From the NCBI RefSeq assembly GCF_000346465.2, contig NC_034014.1:405781-469780 (forward strand): a stretch of 64,000 nt of DNA. The letters run 5' to 3'. The notes under the pieces are model-generated. The model had not been told where the DNA came from. It saw only the letters and a program-made list of their open reading frames with translations, and made no database searches. Source of the stretch: Prunus persica. Lineage: Eukaryota; Streptophyta; Magnoliopsida; Rosales; Rosaceae. Numbering within the stretch: the first letter of the stretch is position 1; the number at the start of each line of letters is the position of its first letter. Shown one piece after another: positions 1-11,948 of this stretch. The position numbers and the translations under genes are program-made.

Positions 1-1037
1 TCTCTCTAGGAACCCAACCTCGTGCTGCGGCTGAGACACCCAGTCTGTGAGCAACCTCTGGATCCAGAAGAGCGAAGAATGGATTCACAAGTTTTGTAGC
101 TGAGAATAGCCAGCCACTTCAAAAATTTGATATCCAAGAATTAGCAATAAACGTAACTAAAATTAAACTTCAACATTTCACAAAAAACTTAAGCCAGTCT
201 ACTAACTCCTGATAAATAAACTGAATTACACGGTTTCTGCTTCATCCACATAAATAAGTACACAATAGCATAACAATGAACAACCTCATCACCACTGCAA
301 GAATGAGGCAGAACATAACAAATGACAATTCATAATTTTTGTCTAATGTCCCACGAAAGCTATTAATTTAGCAAAAGAAATTTATGACTTTTACAACTAG
401 GAGTGTAATTCCAAAGTTTCTAGGTAACAAGGAGAAATCCAGAGAAATTCACCCCCAGCCCCAACACCGAACAACACACGCTTACACCACACAGGTTTCA
501 AGCAATACAGCATGACAGACTTTTAATTCAAGCATCAGAGGTTGCCTTAAGAGAATTCCACATGTTTTATGCTTATACTTTTCTGGCTGATAGGTAACAG
601 TAAGTGGAATTAAACATAAATGCTGAAACACTGCAACCATATTGTAAACCGTGTGAAAGGTTAAATGCAAACAGAGCAAAACTTCTACTTAAATATTTAA
701 ATGAGGTACCAGAAAGTTGCTTCATCCACAGTGCTCACATAAGCTCCTCCGCCTATAACTAAGCCTAAGGTGGTTCCCGTCAACAACCTCCCCTACAGTT
801 CAAAATAAGCAGACAGCACTTCAAAATCAAACAATAATGCATTGAATTTCCAACAAATTTGACTTAAAAATAAGTGTAAGCAATATAAAATGAAAAGGCA
901 CCACTTTGGTGAGATGGGTTTGCATTTTTGCTGGAAACAAATAAAAATATAGTCGTCATAGTTCTTCCTCTGTGATTCTTTGCAACCAAAAAGATAGTGT
1001 CATACATATACGAAGGAGAAGAAGAAGAAGAAGAAGA

Positions 1038-1075
<38 letters not shown>

Positions 1076-1212
1076 ACTTTCTTCGAAAAATGAGGAATCT
1101 TTGGAGCAGTTTCTGCAGCAGAAGAACAGTGTCGTGCACCTGCAATAGGAGTTGTGCATGCCCTTCTGAACAAAAAGTCTCTTAATAATTTTCTTGAAGC
1201 CCTTGCTGCCAT
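1..1212 (-). CDS. PYRD: Dihydroorotate dehydrogenase (quinone), mitochondrial, 5' part of gene
   Basis: Oxidises dihydroorotate to orotate, passing electrons to ubiquinone, in the mitochondrial inner membrane (de novo pyrimidine synthesis). Three exons are visible on the minus strand: 1078-1212 (45 codons from the ATG), 710-792 and 1-116, the last running off the window. Exon 1 encodes a basic, Arg/Ser-rich targeting peptide (MAARASRKLLRDFLFRR). Exon 2 encodes a hydrophobic Gly-rich membrane anchor (GLVIGGGAYVSTVDEATF). Exon 3 carries the plant DHODH signature GWLFSATKLVNPFFALLDPE and SAAARGWVPRE. Phases agree at both junctions (0, then 2). A (CT)n/(TTC)n tract follows the exon 1 donor directly. 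The FMN-barrel catalytic part lies outside the window. Family identity is secure; the exact start is chosen because it is the first in-frame ATG before the targeting peptide. Confidence 0.9.
1012..1070. repeat. GAA/GA microsatellite in DHODH intron 1
   Basis: About 20 bases of GAA-type repeats followed by about 20 GA units. On the gene strand it reads (CT)n starting only a few bases after the GT of the exon 1 donor. Confidence 0.95.
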
Positions 1213-2341
1213 GACCTTCAATGATCAAATAAAAAAGTTAAAAATTTTCAATAGCTTAAATATCGCCTCGCGAACTAACTTTGCTAACAAAATAATCAAA
1301 GGCAAATGCAAAATCAATAGTAGAAAAGGAACGTACAGAGCAGTGGACTGTGGAAGGCAAGAGAGTGATACTGGGCTTGTTACGACGGCACCCTTGAAGG
1401 AGCGGGACAATGGGTAAAATGGCACACACCGACTGGTTTGGCTTTTTCTCGTGCGGGTGATATATGGGCACCCGGTCTTAGATTAAACGGGTTATTTTGC
1501 GTTTACGGGTCAATATCAGATATACTTGGTGTTATTGATTTAAGAATGTATGAGTAAATAGATGCATGTTATACCCAAGTGGTGTCCCCCTAGCATTATT
1601 ATTAGAACATTGCGTTGGGGTTGTTCCATATCAATGTATGGCAATTTTGACAAAAAATGTTGCAAACGTGACCATATACACAGGTCCATAGTGCTTAAGC
1701 CAATCATTTATTTTTCGCCGTCAGATCAAATTAACTAATTCGATTCAATAACTAATTAATTTCATCAAACAATTAAGAAATAAGACCTCATTTAAAGTCC
1801 TCATTACGCAAATATTGCTCAAGATCGCGTAGCTGCAATGATACCGACAAGTGAACAAGTAAAAGAGTTGTATGGGCTAGGATCCAATCCAACTAGTAAC
1901 TGTACAAGGACCAAATGAAACATCAAATTTCTTTGTAACCCAATGACTCATAAGCCATCAACAACTACAAGCCCAAGAGTGTTGCTCAAATGGGCAGGGA
2001 CAGGGAACGGGAACGGTGTGCAAAAGTTTACTTACTAGGGTTCAAGTCTTTCCTTCACATAAACAATAATAAGAAGAAAAAAGATAAAAGTCATAACAAG
2101 TTAGATTACAATCCTTGATATGCAATAATATCTAGTTAATTACAATCCTTGATTTGTCAAGTTACAAAATTACTTGAAATAACAATTTTTGAGTGGCCTT
2201 CAAGTAATCCCAGCTTCTTGACTTGAGCATATGTAATATATATTTATTTGAGCGCGGGTTGCTGCTTGTTTTCTCAAATCCCAATTTGGAGCTGTCGTTC
2301 GTTCGTTTCAGAAAATAGAAAATAGAAAGGAGAAAAAGAAG
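1213..2341. other. Divergent intergenic region between DHODH and the EF-P gene
   Basis: About 1.1 kb between two head-to-head start codons, so it must hold both promoters. I see no coding signal, no clear TATA pair and no recognisable transposon in it. Confidence 0.6.
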
Positions 2342-5300
2342 ATGCAAGCGGTAGCAAAGCTGAGCAAGAACCTCACTCGGCCTCTCTTCTTCCTCGCTCC
2401 AAGAACCTTAACCACACTCACTGCTCCTTCTTCTTTATCGAACTTGCTTACCTCACTGGGCTGTGACACCAGCATCACCCACTGCACCAACACCTGTCTC
2501 ACTGGAAGAACTCTGCTTCAATCTCCCTGGTCCGCCATCCAACACCGCGGAGCCGTTGTCCTGGGCTCCGATGTAAGTTTTTCAATCTCATTTCGGTTTC
2601 CTACTGAGCGACGACGTTTTGAATTGTAGTTGTTGTTCACAGTCATGAATCATGATCGTGCGATTGTGCAGGTGAGAGCTGGAAATGTCATTGAGAGGAA
2701 AGGTGGGTTGGCAGTTTGGCCTTGCAATCAATTTTACACAGAAGCTCGTTGGGTTTTGTTTGAATATTCATTTAAAATTGTTTTTTTGCTAACAAATTTT
2801 ATGAATCATTTATAATTAAAAAAATCACATTGCGGTTGCGCTTGGTTTTATGGTGGACAATACTTGCTTCAGATCGTCTTTACCAGGTGAATTGGTTTAT
2901 TGTATTTTTGAATGGTGCAATAATGTTATTGATGAATATTCTGTGATTTAATTGATGCATAATTTGTTATTATTTAGGTGATAAAGGTAGAACATTCCCA
3001 TGAAGGAAGAGGAAAAGCGCACATTAAGGTGTGTTTCTGTCATTCTGACCTTATCATTATTAGAACCTTATTCATAAGGTTTGATTTGTACATTTTGTGC
3101 TTTTTCTTAAAAACAAGCTGAAATGTGAAGCTGTGTTTTCATTGTAGGTGGAGCTTCGTGATGTTGACTCTGGAAACAAGACATCCCAAAGGTTGTCGAC
3201 GGATGAGGCAGTTGAAAGTACGAAATTTTTGTAAATTCCCATTACCATTAGCTTAATAGTCTACAATGCTCATTCCCTATCAGATTGCTTTAAATTGTTG
3301 ATGTACGCATTCTTTGTTAGTTCAATACGTTTCCTTTCTTGGATGACTGTTTCCGCATTGCTTTTCATTGTTCTGGTTTTGTTTCGTTTCACTTTTTTAA
3401 AACGTCTGCTTGTGAGGCTTGTTCACAAAGACATTGACCAGTGTTCACAAATTTTTTTATGCATTTACTTGAGTGTAGGTTGTTTTGAACTGAATAATGG
3501 TCGCTTTCAGCAAGGAAAGTTACCTCTTGAAACTAATCGGTTCATGTTAACCCGTCTAGTGGATGCTCCTTATTCTTTTAGTTATAAGCACTGGTTTATC
3601 CTTTAGTGGACGCCCATTGCTCAATAGTGGCTGGTACCTTTTCCTAAATTAAAAACAATACTGACAAATGGGCTGTATTATCACAGTTATGTCAAGTTGG
3701 CTGAGGTCTTTTGATCTCAATGATGTGCCATTCTTTCAGTTATTATGGTTGTGTGAGCTAAAATGATAAAATCTTGTATGATTGCTGCAGGAGTATTTGT
3801 TGAGACAAAAAGCTACATTTACATGTGCACAGATCGTGATGGCATTGTATTATTGATTGAGTGAGTTTTATGTTTTAAAATTTCCCTCCAGCATCCTCTT
3901 CCTTTCACTTCCTGCTGTTACTTCCTCTTAAGAAATACTTTCTCTTTGTAATTTTTATCAGCCCTGATACGTACGATCAGCTCGAAGTGCCTGAGGACTT
4001 ATTTGGAAAGAAGGCTAAATACCTACAAGGTCGAGGCTTATTATAGTTCATGTTCCTTTCTGTTCATTCATTTTCCATGATTTTACCTTTACTTTTTTTT
4101 TTTCTTACTGTCCGTATTCCAAAAGTTAGTGATTATCAATGAGCATGAAATTCATAGTATATAAATTTATGTAAATTGATTCAGAGTTATTTATTACAAC
4201 AATTTACTTTCTAGCTGCCACGAATGGTGTTTTGGATAAAACTACATGGTGGTATCTGAAAATAATCATGTGGTGGAAGCTGCTGTCACATCATTGTTTA
4301 CTTACTTTTTTTTCTTCTGTTCAGAATGCCATTGTGATTGGCAATCCGTGTAAAACTCTTCTTCATGACCGGCTTAATAACTCTACTAGTATCAGGACCT
4401 TCCAGCCACTGGCACTGAACCATCTTATAACTCCAATACTGTGATGCCTCTTAGATACAATTATCTAAACCGTCCTAGTCATTTTGGGTGTTATAATAAT
4501 AATGCCTTGTTTCCTGTTTTGGCAGAAAATTTTATTCAGATATGTAATTGAATTTAAATTTCATCATCATTGTTAGTTGTCATAGTTGCCATGTATTATA
4601 CCAAAATAAAATATGATATTCACTGTGAACAGAGGAACTGAAAGTTAAAGTGGAGCTGTTTAACGGAATCCCTTTGTCCGCATCAGTTCCAAAACATGTG
4701 ACATGCATTGTCAAGGAAGCACAACCTCCTGTGAAGGGGATTGCAGCAACACCTAAGTATGTTTTAATTGTGCAAATGCTATTGTTTTTGTAGACTTCAT
4801 CTCACTACTCAATGTTGCTTTGTCTTTCAGTTGCACTTACTCCTTGAATTATCACTTGATATAATAAACTGCTTGATCAATTTCAGTGTTGAATTCTTGT
4901 CATTATTCTGACAAAGGATATAATTGCTAAACCGTAGATTTCTAAGTTAACCCGTTAAACTAAAGCTTGAAAAGATATAACCGTAGATTTCTTGTCATGG
5001 AGATGCCCTCATCGAGGCATCAATTGATAATAGTGGGCCCCATGCATTAAAACCTTTAAGTATGCTGGTTTGAGGACTTTGCTAAAGTTGATCATGATTA
5101 GGTTGTTGGTTATCTGGTGTAGTTTGCAATATCATTTATCTGTTTCCCCTACAAAGTAAAATCTTGTGACTAAATTCTCAAGTGGATTCCTATTATCATG
5201 TTGACACTAGTGTGCATTGTAATATTAATATATTATTTGTGCACTTTTGCTAACCCCTGATTTTTCTCTAAAATGCAGGGATAAAATAGCTGAGATGCAA

Positions 5301-6363
5301 AATGGCTTCACCATGAAAGTAAGAATTTATTTTTTAAATATTTTGGATAAGCTAATTTACTGCTTTCAGTAGCTAATATTAGAAGAAAATAAGGTATTTA
5401 CAAAACCTGCATCAAACAATAAGTAACGAATAGTGGGCATTACAGAGTATGGTTTTTTAATTTGAAGTGAACTTTTTCATATTGCATGATGTCAACACTT
5501 TTTTTTTGGGAGAAGTTTTCAAGTTATCAAGAGCTTTGTTTTATATAGTATGACAATTTAAACAGCTCACATTATAGAGCAGATAGCTTACCATTATGTC
5601 TGGATTGAGTTTATAAGTTGATCCTGAAGGCTTGCTGGACTCCCACATTCTTGCAAAGTTCAGCTTGTTCTTAGAGCCCAGATTCTCCCTCTCCTCTCTC
5701 CCTGTTCTACCATTCTATAAGCTGGAAGATAAATACATATGTAGCATGCAGATTACATGGCGAATGGTGCATTGAGGATATGCTATAGGTGTCATGAATC
5801 AGAGATTGCATTAATGTCTTCTTTCTTTTTTCTTTTTCATTCCGGACTTGCTAGGTACCACCTCACATCATAGCTGGTGAAGCTGTGATAATTGACACTG
5901 AGGACGACTCCTATGTCAGAAGGTAATTTTCTACTTATCTCTCTGAGCGTGTATCATATTCTTCTAAGTTGTTCTTGCACAGCTAGATATAAAGTAAGCA
6001 CCTAAGCATCCTATTAGCAATATCAAGATTTACCTAATATTTATAAATGTTTATATGACAAGATTTTTCTGCTTTATAACTCAAAAGGCCCTGATGATTG
6101 AGATGTTCCAGTTATAATGTGATGTTGTTGTTATCCATGTATATTTACAACTCTCTTTGCGTATTGTCACCGGATCTCTTCATTACACCTCAACTGCTGT
6201 CATTTGTTTCTACGTAGTTATCCATAAATAATTATAACTTGAATGTTTCAGCTGGACTCTAGGGGGAACATAATGCCTGTGTTGGGAATTTGGTTTCTAG
6301 ATTTTCTAGTAAGCTTTGATTTCATTTTTTTTATTTCCTGTTGCTTTCAGGGCCAAGGCATAG
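2342..6363 (+). CDS. Elongation factor P family protein, organellar (probably mitochondrial)
   Basis: EF-P relieves ribosome stalling at polyproline stretches. Eleven coding exons are inferred: 2342-2572, 2672-2702, 2873-2886, 2978-3028, 3148-3217, 3791-3860, 3962-4029, 4633-4756, 5279-5318, 5855-5922, 6351-6363. All phases agree and give 259 residues. The first ~60 residues are Ser/Thr/Leu/Arg-rich without acidic runs, as in an organelle transit peptide. The KOW-like domain reads VIKVEHSHEGRGKAHIKVEL, then VELRDVDSGNKTSQR, a middle OB domain (LKVKVELFNGIPLSASVP) and the C-terminal OB domain with VPPHIIAGEAVIIDTEDDSYVRRA. Residue R103 sits where bacterial EF-P usually has its modified lysine. 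Two exons are very short (14 nt and a last coding exon of 13 nt). The transit-peptide target (mitochondrion or plastid) is inferred; I favour mitochondrion because of the Arg-type loop. Confidence 0.9.
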
Positions 6364-7575
6364 TGCTTAATATCATTGCTTCAGTCTGATGGAGAGATGG
6401 AATATCATTTGGGATGAGTCTAAGATCACTTGTTGAGTTCAACTCCGTAATGGATTAATTTATTAACCTTGATGATGAGGTTGCTGCTGATTCAGTGTGA
6501 TGTATATTTACTCATACAACATTAGAGAATGATACACAGCTCTTTAGGGAGGATCCAAGTTTTGCCCTTGAACTTGATGAACAATTGTTTTCTGCGTGCA
6601 ATTTAATTTATAGAAAGTAACGTTTCACATTCTTATTTACATAAAACTGCAGTTTGAAAAGGGGAAGAGTATTATGCCGTCTCTAGATCATTTTTAGCTT
6701 GCCATCAGTTCAAGTTATTTGTTTAAAAAAAAAAAAAAAGTTTTTGATGTCATTAGGAAGAGACGAGAGAGGACGGGCCGGCAGGGGAGGGGGTTTGCGT
6801 TGTTTGTTTTCAGATTTTCTTATTAATTAAACCAATATTTTAAACAATCTAAATATTTTATTTGTTTATGTCCACATGTCGCAAATTTGGCATGATCGTC
6901 AACTAAAAGTGTGGGCTGCCACAGATTGTGTAATGGAGATTTAACATTGGACGGCGTTTTAAACATTGAGGAGTTACAATTAAGGGCAAACGTGAGGAAA
7001 TAAAAATGCAATTAACCCAAAAAAGAAGAGGGGAAAAGAACTTTGTTGTAAGATAAAGATGATCATAATATCTCAATTTCTGTTATTATTATCAAGAGCT
7101 CCAAGTTTACTTTTGCTTTCATTGTTAATTTCGTCAATAACACATTTGCATTATCCACCCACAACATCCAGCAAGCATACATGGCAGTGTTTTTTGACAT
7201 TCATTCAAGCCATTAAAAAAGAATTACTACTAAACCAAGAGTTAGTTGGTTAAATATGAGCAACCGGAATTCAAATCCAATCCGATTCCACAAGCAGCGT
7301 AAGGGAAAGAGGTTTTAAAAAAGTCATAAAGAAGTTAAGTTCTTGATTTCATTGGTAATGGTATCCCCACCTATTCCATGTCATTTTCCCCTACATATTT
7401 ACAAAACAAAGGGGAACTAAACCTTAAAACAAAACGAAAGCTTGACTGCATGCACAACTGCTGCCAAAGTAGAATATCCATGAAGTAGTCGTAAATTAAA
7501 TATAAATGCGTCAAGAGTGGCAAAGCACTGATACAATTTGGCCAAACTAACTTCAAATCTCATTGCAGACTTGTG
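6364..7575. other. 3' region of the EF-P gene and intergenic DNA
   Basis: Convergent interval between the EF-P stop codon and the duplicated DTC exons. It holds the EF-P 3' UTR (probable poly-A signals in 6590-6660), an A-run at 6725-6739 and otherwise AT-rich unique-looking sequence. No gene is supported. Confidence 0.55.
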
Positions 7576-7937
7576 CTAATCAGATTGCAACAGTCCAATT
7601 GACAATTCGAGTTCCCGGATCCTTTCTAAAACAAACCATGTAGTCTGCAAAATCATGCAGCAGGCAATCACTAACAAATAAATGTGTGCGCATGCTTGTG
7701 CGCGTTTGTGTGTTTGTGTGTGTGAGAGAAAAAGAGAGAGTACCATGATAGGAGGTGCTGCACGGAGAAGACAAACAGAAAATCCTGAAAAGAATCCAAG
7801 GGGTCCTCTTGATTTCAAAATTTCAAGGGCACACTCCAGGGAGGTTCTAGCATGTCCACTTTTTATAGAGGCTAAATGTATGTGTTTTACCGGCAAACTG
7901 CATGCTGCAGCAAAGAATGCTGAAATAGCACTTGCAC
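7576..7937 (-). pseudogene. Duplicated terminal exons of DTC (alternative or decayed 3' end)
   Basis: Two exon-like units downstream of the real DTC stop mirror its exons 5 and 6. Unit 7744-7937 (194 nt) starts after an AG and ends ATCATG|GTACT, exactly like true exon 5; it translates ASAISAFFAAACSLP, then CALEILKSRGPLGFFSGF and APPIM. Unit 7576-7644 follows a CAG acceptor and reads TTWFVLERIRELELSIGL..., like MTWIFLNQIQKLEANFGL of exon 6. The pair keeps the same incoming phase (1) and joins in frame to a stop. It is 7 codons shorter than exon 5, and the lost stretch includes the third carrier signature (P-F-D-Y-V-K becomes P-V-K-H-I-H). Even the pyrimidine/CT tract after the donor is shared. 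It may be spliced as alternative last exons or be dead; the sequence alone cannot say. Confidence 0.75.
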
Positions 7938-8026
7938 CTGAATAAAAATGATAACTAAATTACATTACAAATAAATACGAGAGGAAAAGGAAAGAGGTTA
8001 AACTGAGACAAAATTGGATGTATTAA

Positions 8027-8170
8027 ATTAAATACTGGGGCAAGAAACAAACTCTAGCAAATAGCTAGATAGGTACCCCAAGGAATCGAACCCCAAACCA
8101 CAGGCCTGACCATGTAGAGGGTAGAAAAAGCTACCCACATCTGCCATTTATTAACATGCAGTGTGCACAG
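8027..8170 (-). repeat. Possible tRNA-derived SINE remnant
   Basis: Read on the minus strand, GGTTCGATTCC (pol III B-box type) lies at about 8082-8093 and a weak A-box-like TGGCAGATGTGGG about 50 bases upstream (about 8137-8150). There is no clear poly-A tail or target duplication, so this is only a suggestion. Confidence 0.3.
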
Positions 8171-9166
8171 ATGAGTTGACAAATTACAATTATTACATGC
8201 TAGATAACCACGATACTGTTAGGACCTCAAGAAGAACATATTCCCAAAAAAGAAACAATAATACTACTTCGTTGGCTCATGAAGCATGAAATGCTAATAT
8301 TCTAAAATTTAATAGGTTTAGAAAGGACACATATACAAGTTGGACTATATCCGTTTTGTTTTATACCTTGTTATGGAGAATGCTATCCTTTTTCTTTAAC
8401 CATATCAAACAGAGCGAGACTCAACCAACAAAAATGTACTCTAACAATCAGAGCTATGGCAGAAGTCGAAACCTTATTATAAATTTTGAAATCAGTTTTG
8501 ATAAAGATAATAATGCCTGGAAATTCAAGTAGTCCAGGAAGAATTTTTACCCAATTGTCCCTTATGTTTTCACGAAGAAAGAGAAACAAACAGCATTAGT
8601 GCCAATTTTTTTTACTTGTGTTAACGAGTGAAGTTTAATTTTGGTTAAAAGGAGTAGATGGAAACGGAATGACGATCCTCAATAGTCAATAGTAAGAAGC
8701 ATTCCTTCCACTACACTGCCTATAGCAGACAGAAATCATTTTTGACGTGATGCACTAAAACTCTAAAACTTAACCAGAAGGAAGAAACTATCAATTTGTA
8801 GACGGTGAAAACGAAGGCAAAAACTTGATGCTCAAAACGTCAAACCCCTGTTTTATAGTGTGGTGTACAAAATTTATTTCTCTTCTGCATTCGTCCAATT
8901 GTACCTAATGAGACGATCTCTCTCAAGTTCTCAGCTTCAGAATCATTAGGGGGTGTAATATCCTATTCCAATCACACCCTAAAAATTACAAGTACAAATA
9001 CCATAAATTCAGTAATCCTACTCCAACCCCGCTATAAAAATTTTCCAATATTTGTTCGACGTTGAAAACGTCAAATCGCAGAAACGGGACTACAACACAA
9101 CTAGAAAAAAATTATTGTTTGAAGTTTGAACTCAACTCCAGCCAAAATATCCGTCCGGGAAGAAAA

Positions 9167-9318
9167 CTACAACCCAAAGTTTGCTTCCAACTTCTGGATC
9201 TGGTTGAGGAAAATCCATGTCATCTGCATAATTAAACACCAACCAATCAGAATATCATCAACCAAAATGTGTCAGCAATTGAAACTAAATGAAAAAACCT
9301 TGTTCCCCCAACAAAATC

Positions 9319-9387
<69 letters not shown>

Positions 9388-11948
9388 CATGACATGGGGG
9401 GCAATTCTAACACAATATACTGGAAACCCAGTGTAAAATTTCAATGGTCCTCCTGCTTTCAGGGTTTTCAAGGCACAATCAAAAGAGCCAGTGTATGGAT
9501 ACTTTCCCTGAGCATCAGGTTGCATTTTCTGAATTTGGGTTTTCACATAATCAAAGGGCAAACTGCAAGCAGCAGCAAAAAATCCTGAAACAGTACTGGC
9601 ACCTACAAAGAGCAAGCAAGCACATGTCAATTCAGCATAAGCATATTTTAACAATGAAACAGAGGGAACAGGATGTATGAAACCAAGAGAAAGCAGAGAG
9701 AGAGAGAGAGAGAGGATCATCATCAATACCCCTTAACTATTAAAATTCACAATATAAACAAGATGAACTCAACATCTGTATGTGGGCATAAGGTCATAAT
9801 AAGGTTCAGCCAAGAAAATCTGTCCAAATTGTCAACAAATCAACCACCAACATTCGTAGTTATTGAAAACAATGTTATTTAATAGTAAAGTTTGGAACTA
9901 TAAAAACACAAACAGGGTGTTTTGGCTAGCTTAACTACAGTGCTCACTCCAAATCTTTCCTCACATAAAAGGAAAACCTGCCCTAACATATGAAGTCGAC
10001 TACTCTTCATTCCATGTTAACAATACTGGATTCCTCACAAAGAGGATTAGTCAAATATACAGAGTAGATTGAATAAATAGTTCTGAAATCAGTAAAAGTT
10101 AGCCAAATAAAACCTCATTTCAATTACACCCAAAATAGTCTAAAGTAAAAAACAATCACATTTATAGTACTTGCAAAGAATCTTACCCAAGACTGTAGTA
10201 GCTTCACCAAATCCAAGGGAATCCTTGAAAAACTCAACACTTTGATCATAAGAAGCAAGCATTCCCATGTTTAATGCCATTGCTCTAACTACAGTAGGGC
10301 CTGCACCTTTCCAAAGTGCCAAAACCCCTTCATCTGAAACAATACGATAGAGAGCATGGAAAGCATTTGTGTAGTGACGGCGCTGAGCAGCAGGCAAAGT
10401 GGCATCGGCCTGCATACGAATGAGTGCTAAATCTGCTGGACTTCCAACAGATGCTCCAATGGCACCAGCAGTTAGCCCACACAAGGCTTTCTGGTATAGA
10501 GGTAGGGGCTTCCCATCATTGGCCTCAATTGCTTTGTTTGTCAGAATCCTAAACAAGTTTATCAGATTAACAATGTTATTATCTAATAAACAATGTACAT
10601 ATAAATGAAAATACCACATGATAAACTTACTTAACAATATCAAGAAAATGAAACTAAACGTAAGTGAAGCTTTAAATAAACAAATTTAAAAGCTATAAAA
10701 TATAGATTATACAATTTCACTTAAGTCTGAATGCTGCAAAAGACCCACCTGAATGATCCAAGCCGAGCTGTGGTATATGTAGCTTGTCTTAGCAGTCCAG
10801 CAGAGAGTCCCTGCTCATAGGATTTCCGTTTAGAGAAACAAATATTGTAACGTATGAACTTAAGCCAATCAATCAAACAAAAAAAAACAAAAAAAAAACT
10901 AAAACTTATGTCAATAAAAAAACATTCATCCACATTTTGAACCTCAAATCTGACAAAAAATACCTAAAATTGAATTTGGATCTGTGAATCAGAGAGAAGG
11001 GATTTGGAATACAAATTGGTTGGATGTAATATAAAATGACAAAACTTGTGATGTTAGTTAAATTCAACGATGTACTAAAACTTAAAAAGACGATGAATTT
11101 GATGATGGCTTGGTAATGTAATGTACTATTTGAAATTGTATCAAGTGATACTGCAGAAAGGACTTATCTTTCTTTTTATATTCAGCATAAAACTTCAATG
11201 AAGATCCTTACACATAAATACTCACCTCCCAACTGAAGTATATGTTAATGCCTCAACTTGTAAATGATGAAACAACCTATATAATCTCGCTCAGCCTAAC
11301 CTAACATTATAGCTTGAATCAAAACATCATGCATCTCTGATTGGCAGTGAGAGCCTGAATCATACCCCATACCTAAAAGTAAGAAACTTTACTGGTACAA
11401 ATTCAAATCTATATAAGGTCCTCCACTTTAACGGATCTTAGAAGCATCATCACTTGATTTAAAACCTCATTTCAGCAATGGATCAACAAGATACATGAAA
11501 CAAAACTCAAGTTCTAATCACGTTTAAAATACATACCTTATACAAAGCACCGATACCCTCCTCCTTAATCATGTTCCTGGTGACCTGGGCCGCTGATCCC
11601 TGACCCAATTGAATTCTCACCTGCACCAACCCAAGATAAGAAGAACCATTACCGCGTCAGCCCCATTTAACCACATTACTGCACTAAACAAAACAAAACC
11701 TTTCAAAAAGACCCAGAAATCGCAGATCTAAAAATCATCAAAGAAACTCGTTATCAGCTCATAAATTAAAGTGGGAACCAGCTAACACGAAATAACAAAC
11801 ATGGGTTTAATACAAATCGCTAAATTCATACCTTGATCATATCGACTGGTTGGATAACACAGGTAGCAAGCATACCAGAGGTTCCGCCATTGACGAAGGG
11901 CTTAATGGTGGGCCAAACACCAGACTTGGGCTTATTTTTGTCTCCCAT
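9167..11948 (-). CDS. DTC: Mitochondrial dicarboxylate/tricarboxylate transporter (SLC25 family)
   Basis: Exchanges 2-oxoglutarate, malate, citrate and related acids across the mitochondrial inner membrane. Six coding exons: 11832-11948, 11537-11620, 10749-10810, 10187-10548, 9388-9602, 9167-9223; all phases agree and give 298 residues, the family's usual length. The three carrier signatures are present: QPVDMIK (P34-K39), SPADLALIR (P125-R132) and LPFDYVK (P224-K229). The C terminus is HVMMTWIFLNQIQKLEANFGL. Start MGDKNKPKSGVWPTIKPFVNGG is typical of plant DTC. Intron 5 begins GTACTCTCT and contains a 60-base (CT)n tract; intron 4 has a shorter one at 9694-9713. A diverged copy of exons 5-6 lies 1.2 kb downstream. 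Orthologue of At5g19760 by sequence recall. Confidence 0.96.
9324..9384. repeat. GA microsatellite in DTC intron 5
   Basis: About 30 uninterrupted GA units (CT on the gene strand), starting 3-4 bases inside the intron after the exon 5 donor. Confidence 0.97.
9694..9713. repeat. Short GA repeat in DTC intron 4
   Basis: About ten GA units, about 90 bases upstream (in gene orientation) of the exon 5 acceptor. Confidence 0.9.

Noticed and set aside
7576..7937. Independent small carrier gene
   Set aside because: It lacks repeats 1 and 2 and any start; it matches only the last two DTC exons in order, spacing and phase.
9126..9588. RE/ER-repeat and SL-repeat proteins across GA microsatellites
   Set aside because: Translations of dinucleotide repeats; the true coding exons of DTC lie on the other strand. 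The same applies at 1000-1185, 20430, 33633 and 58375.
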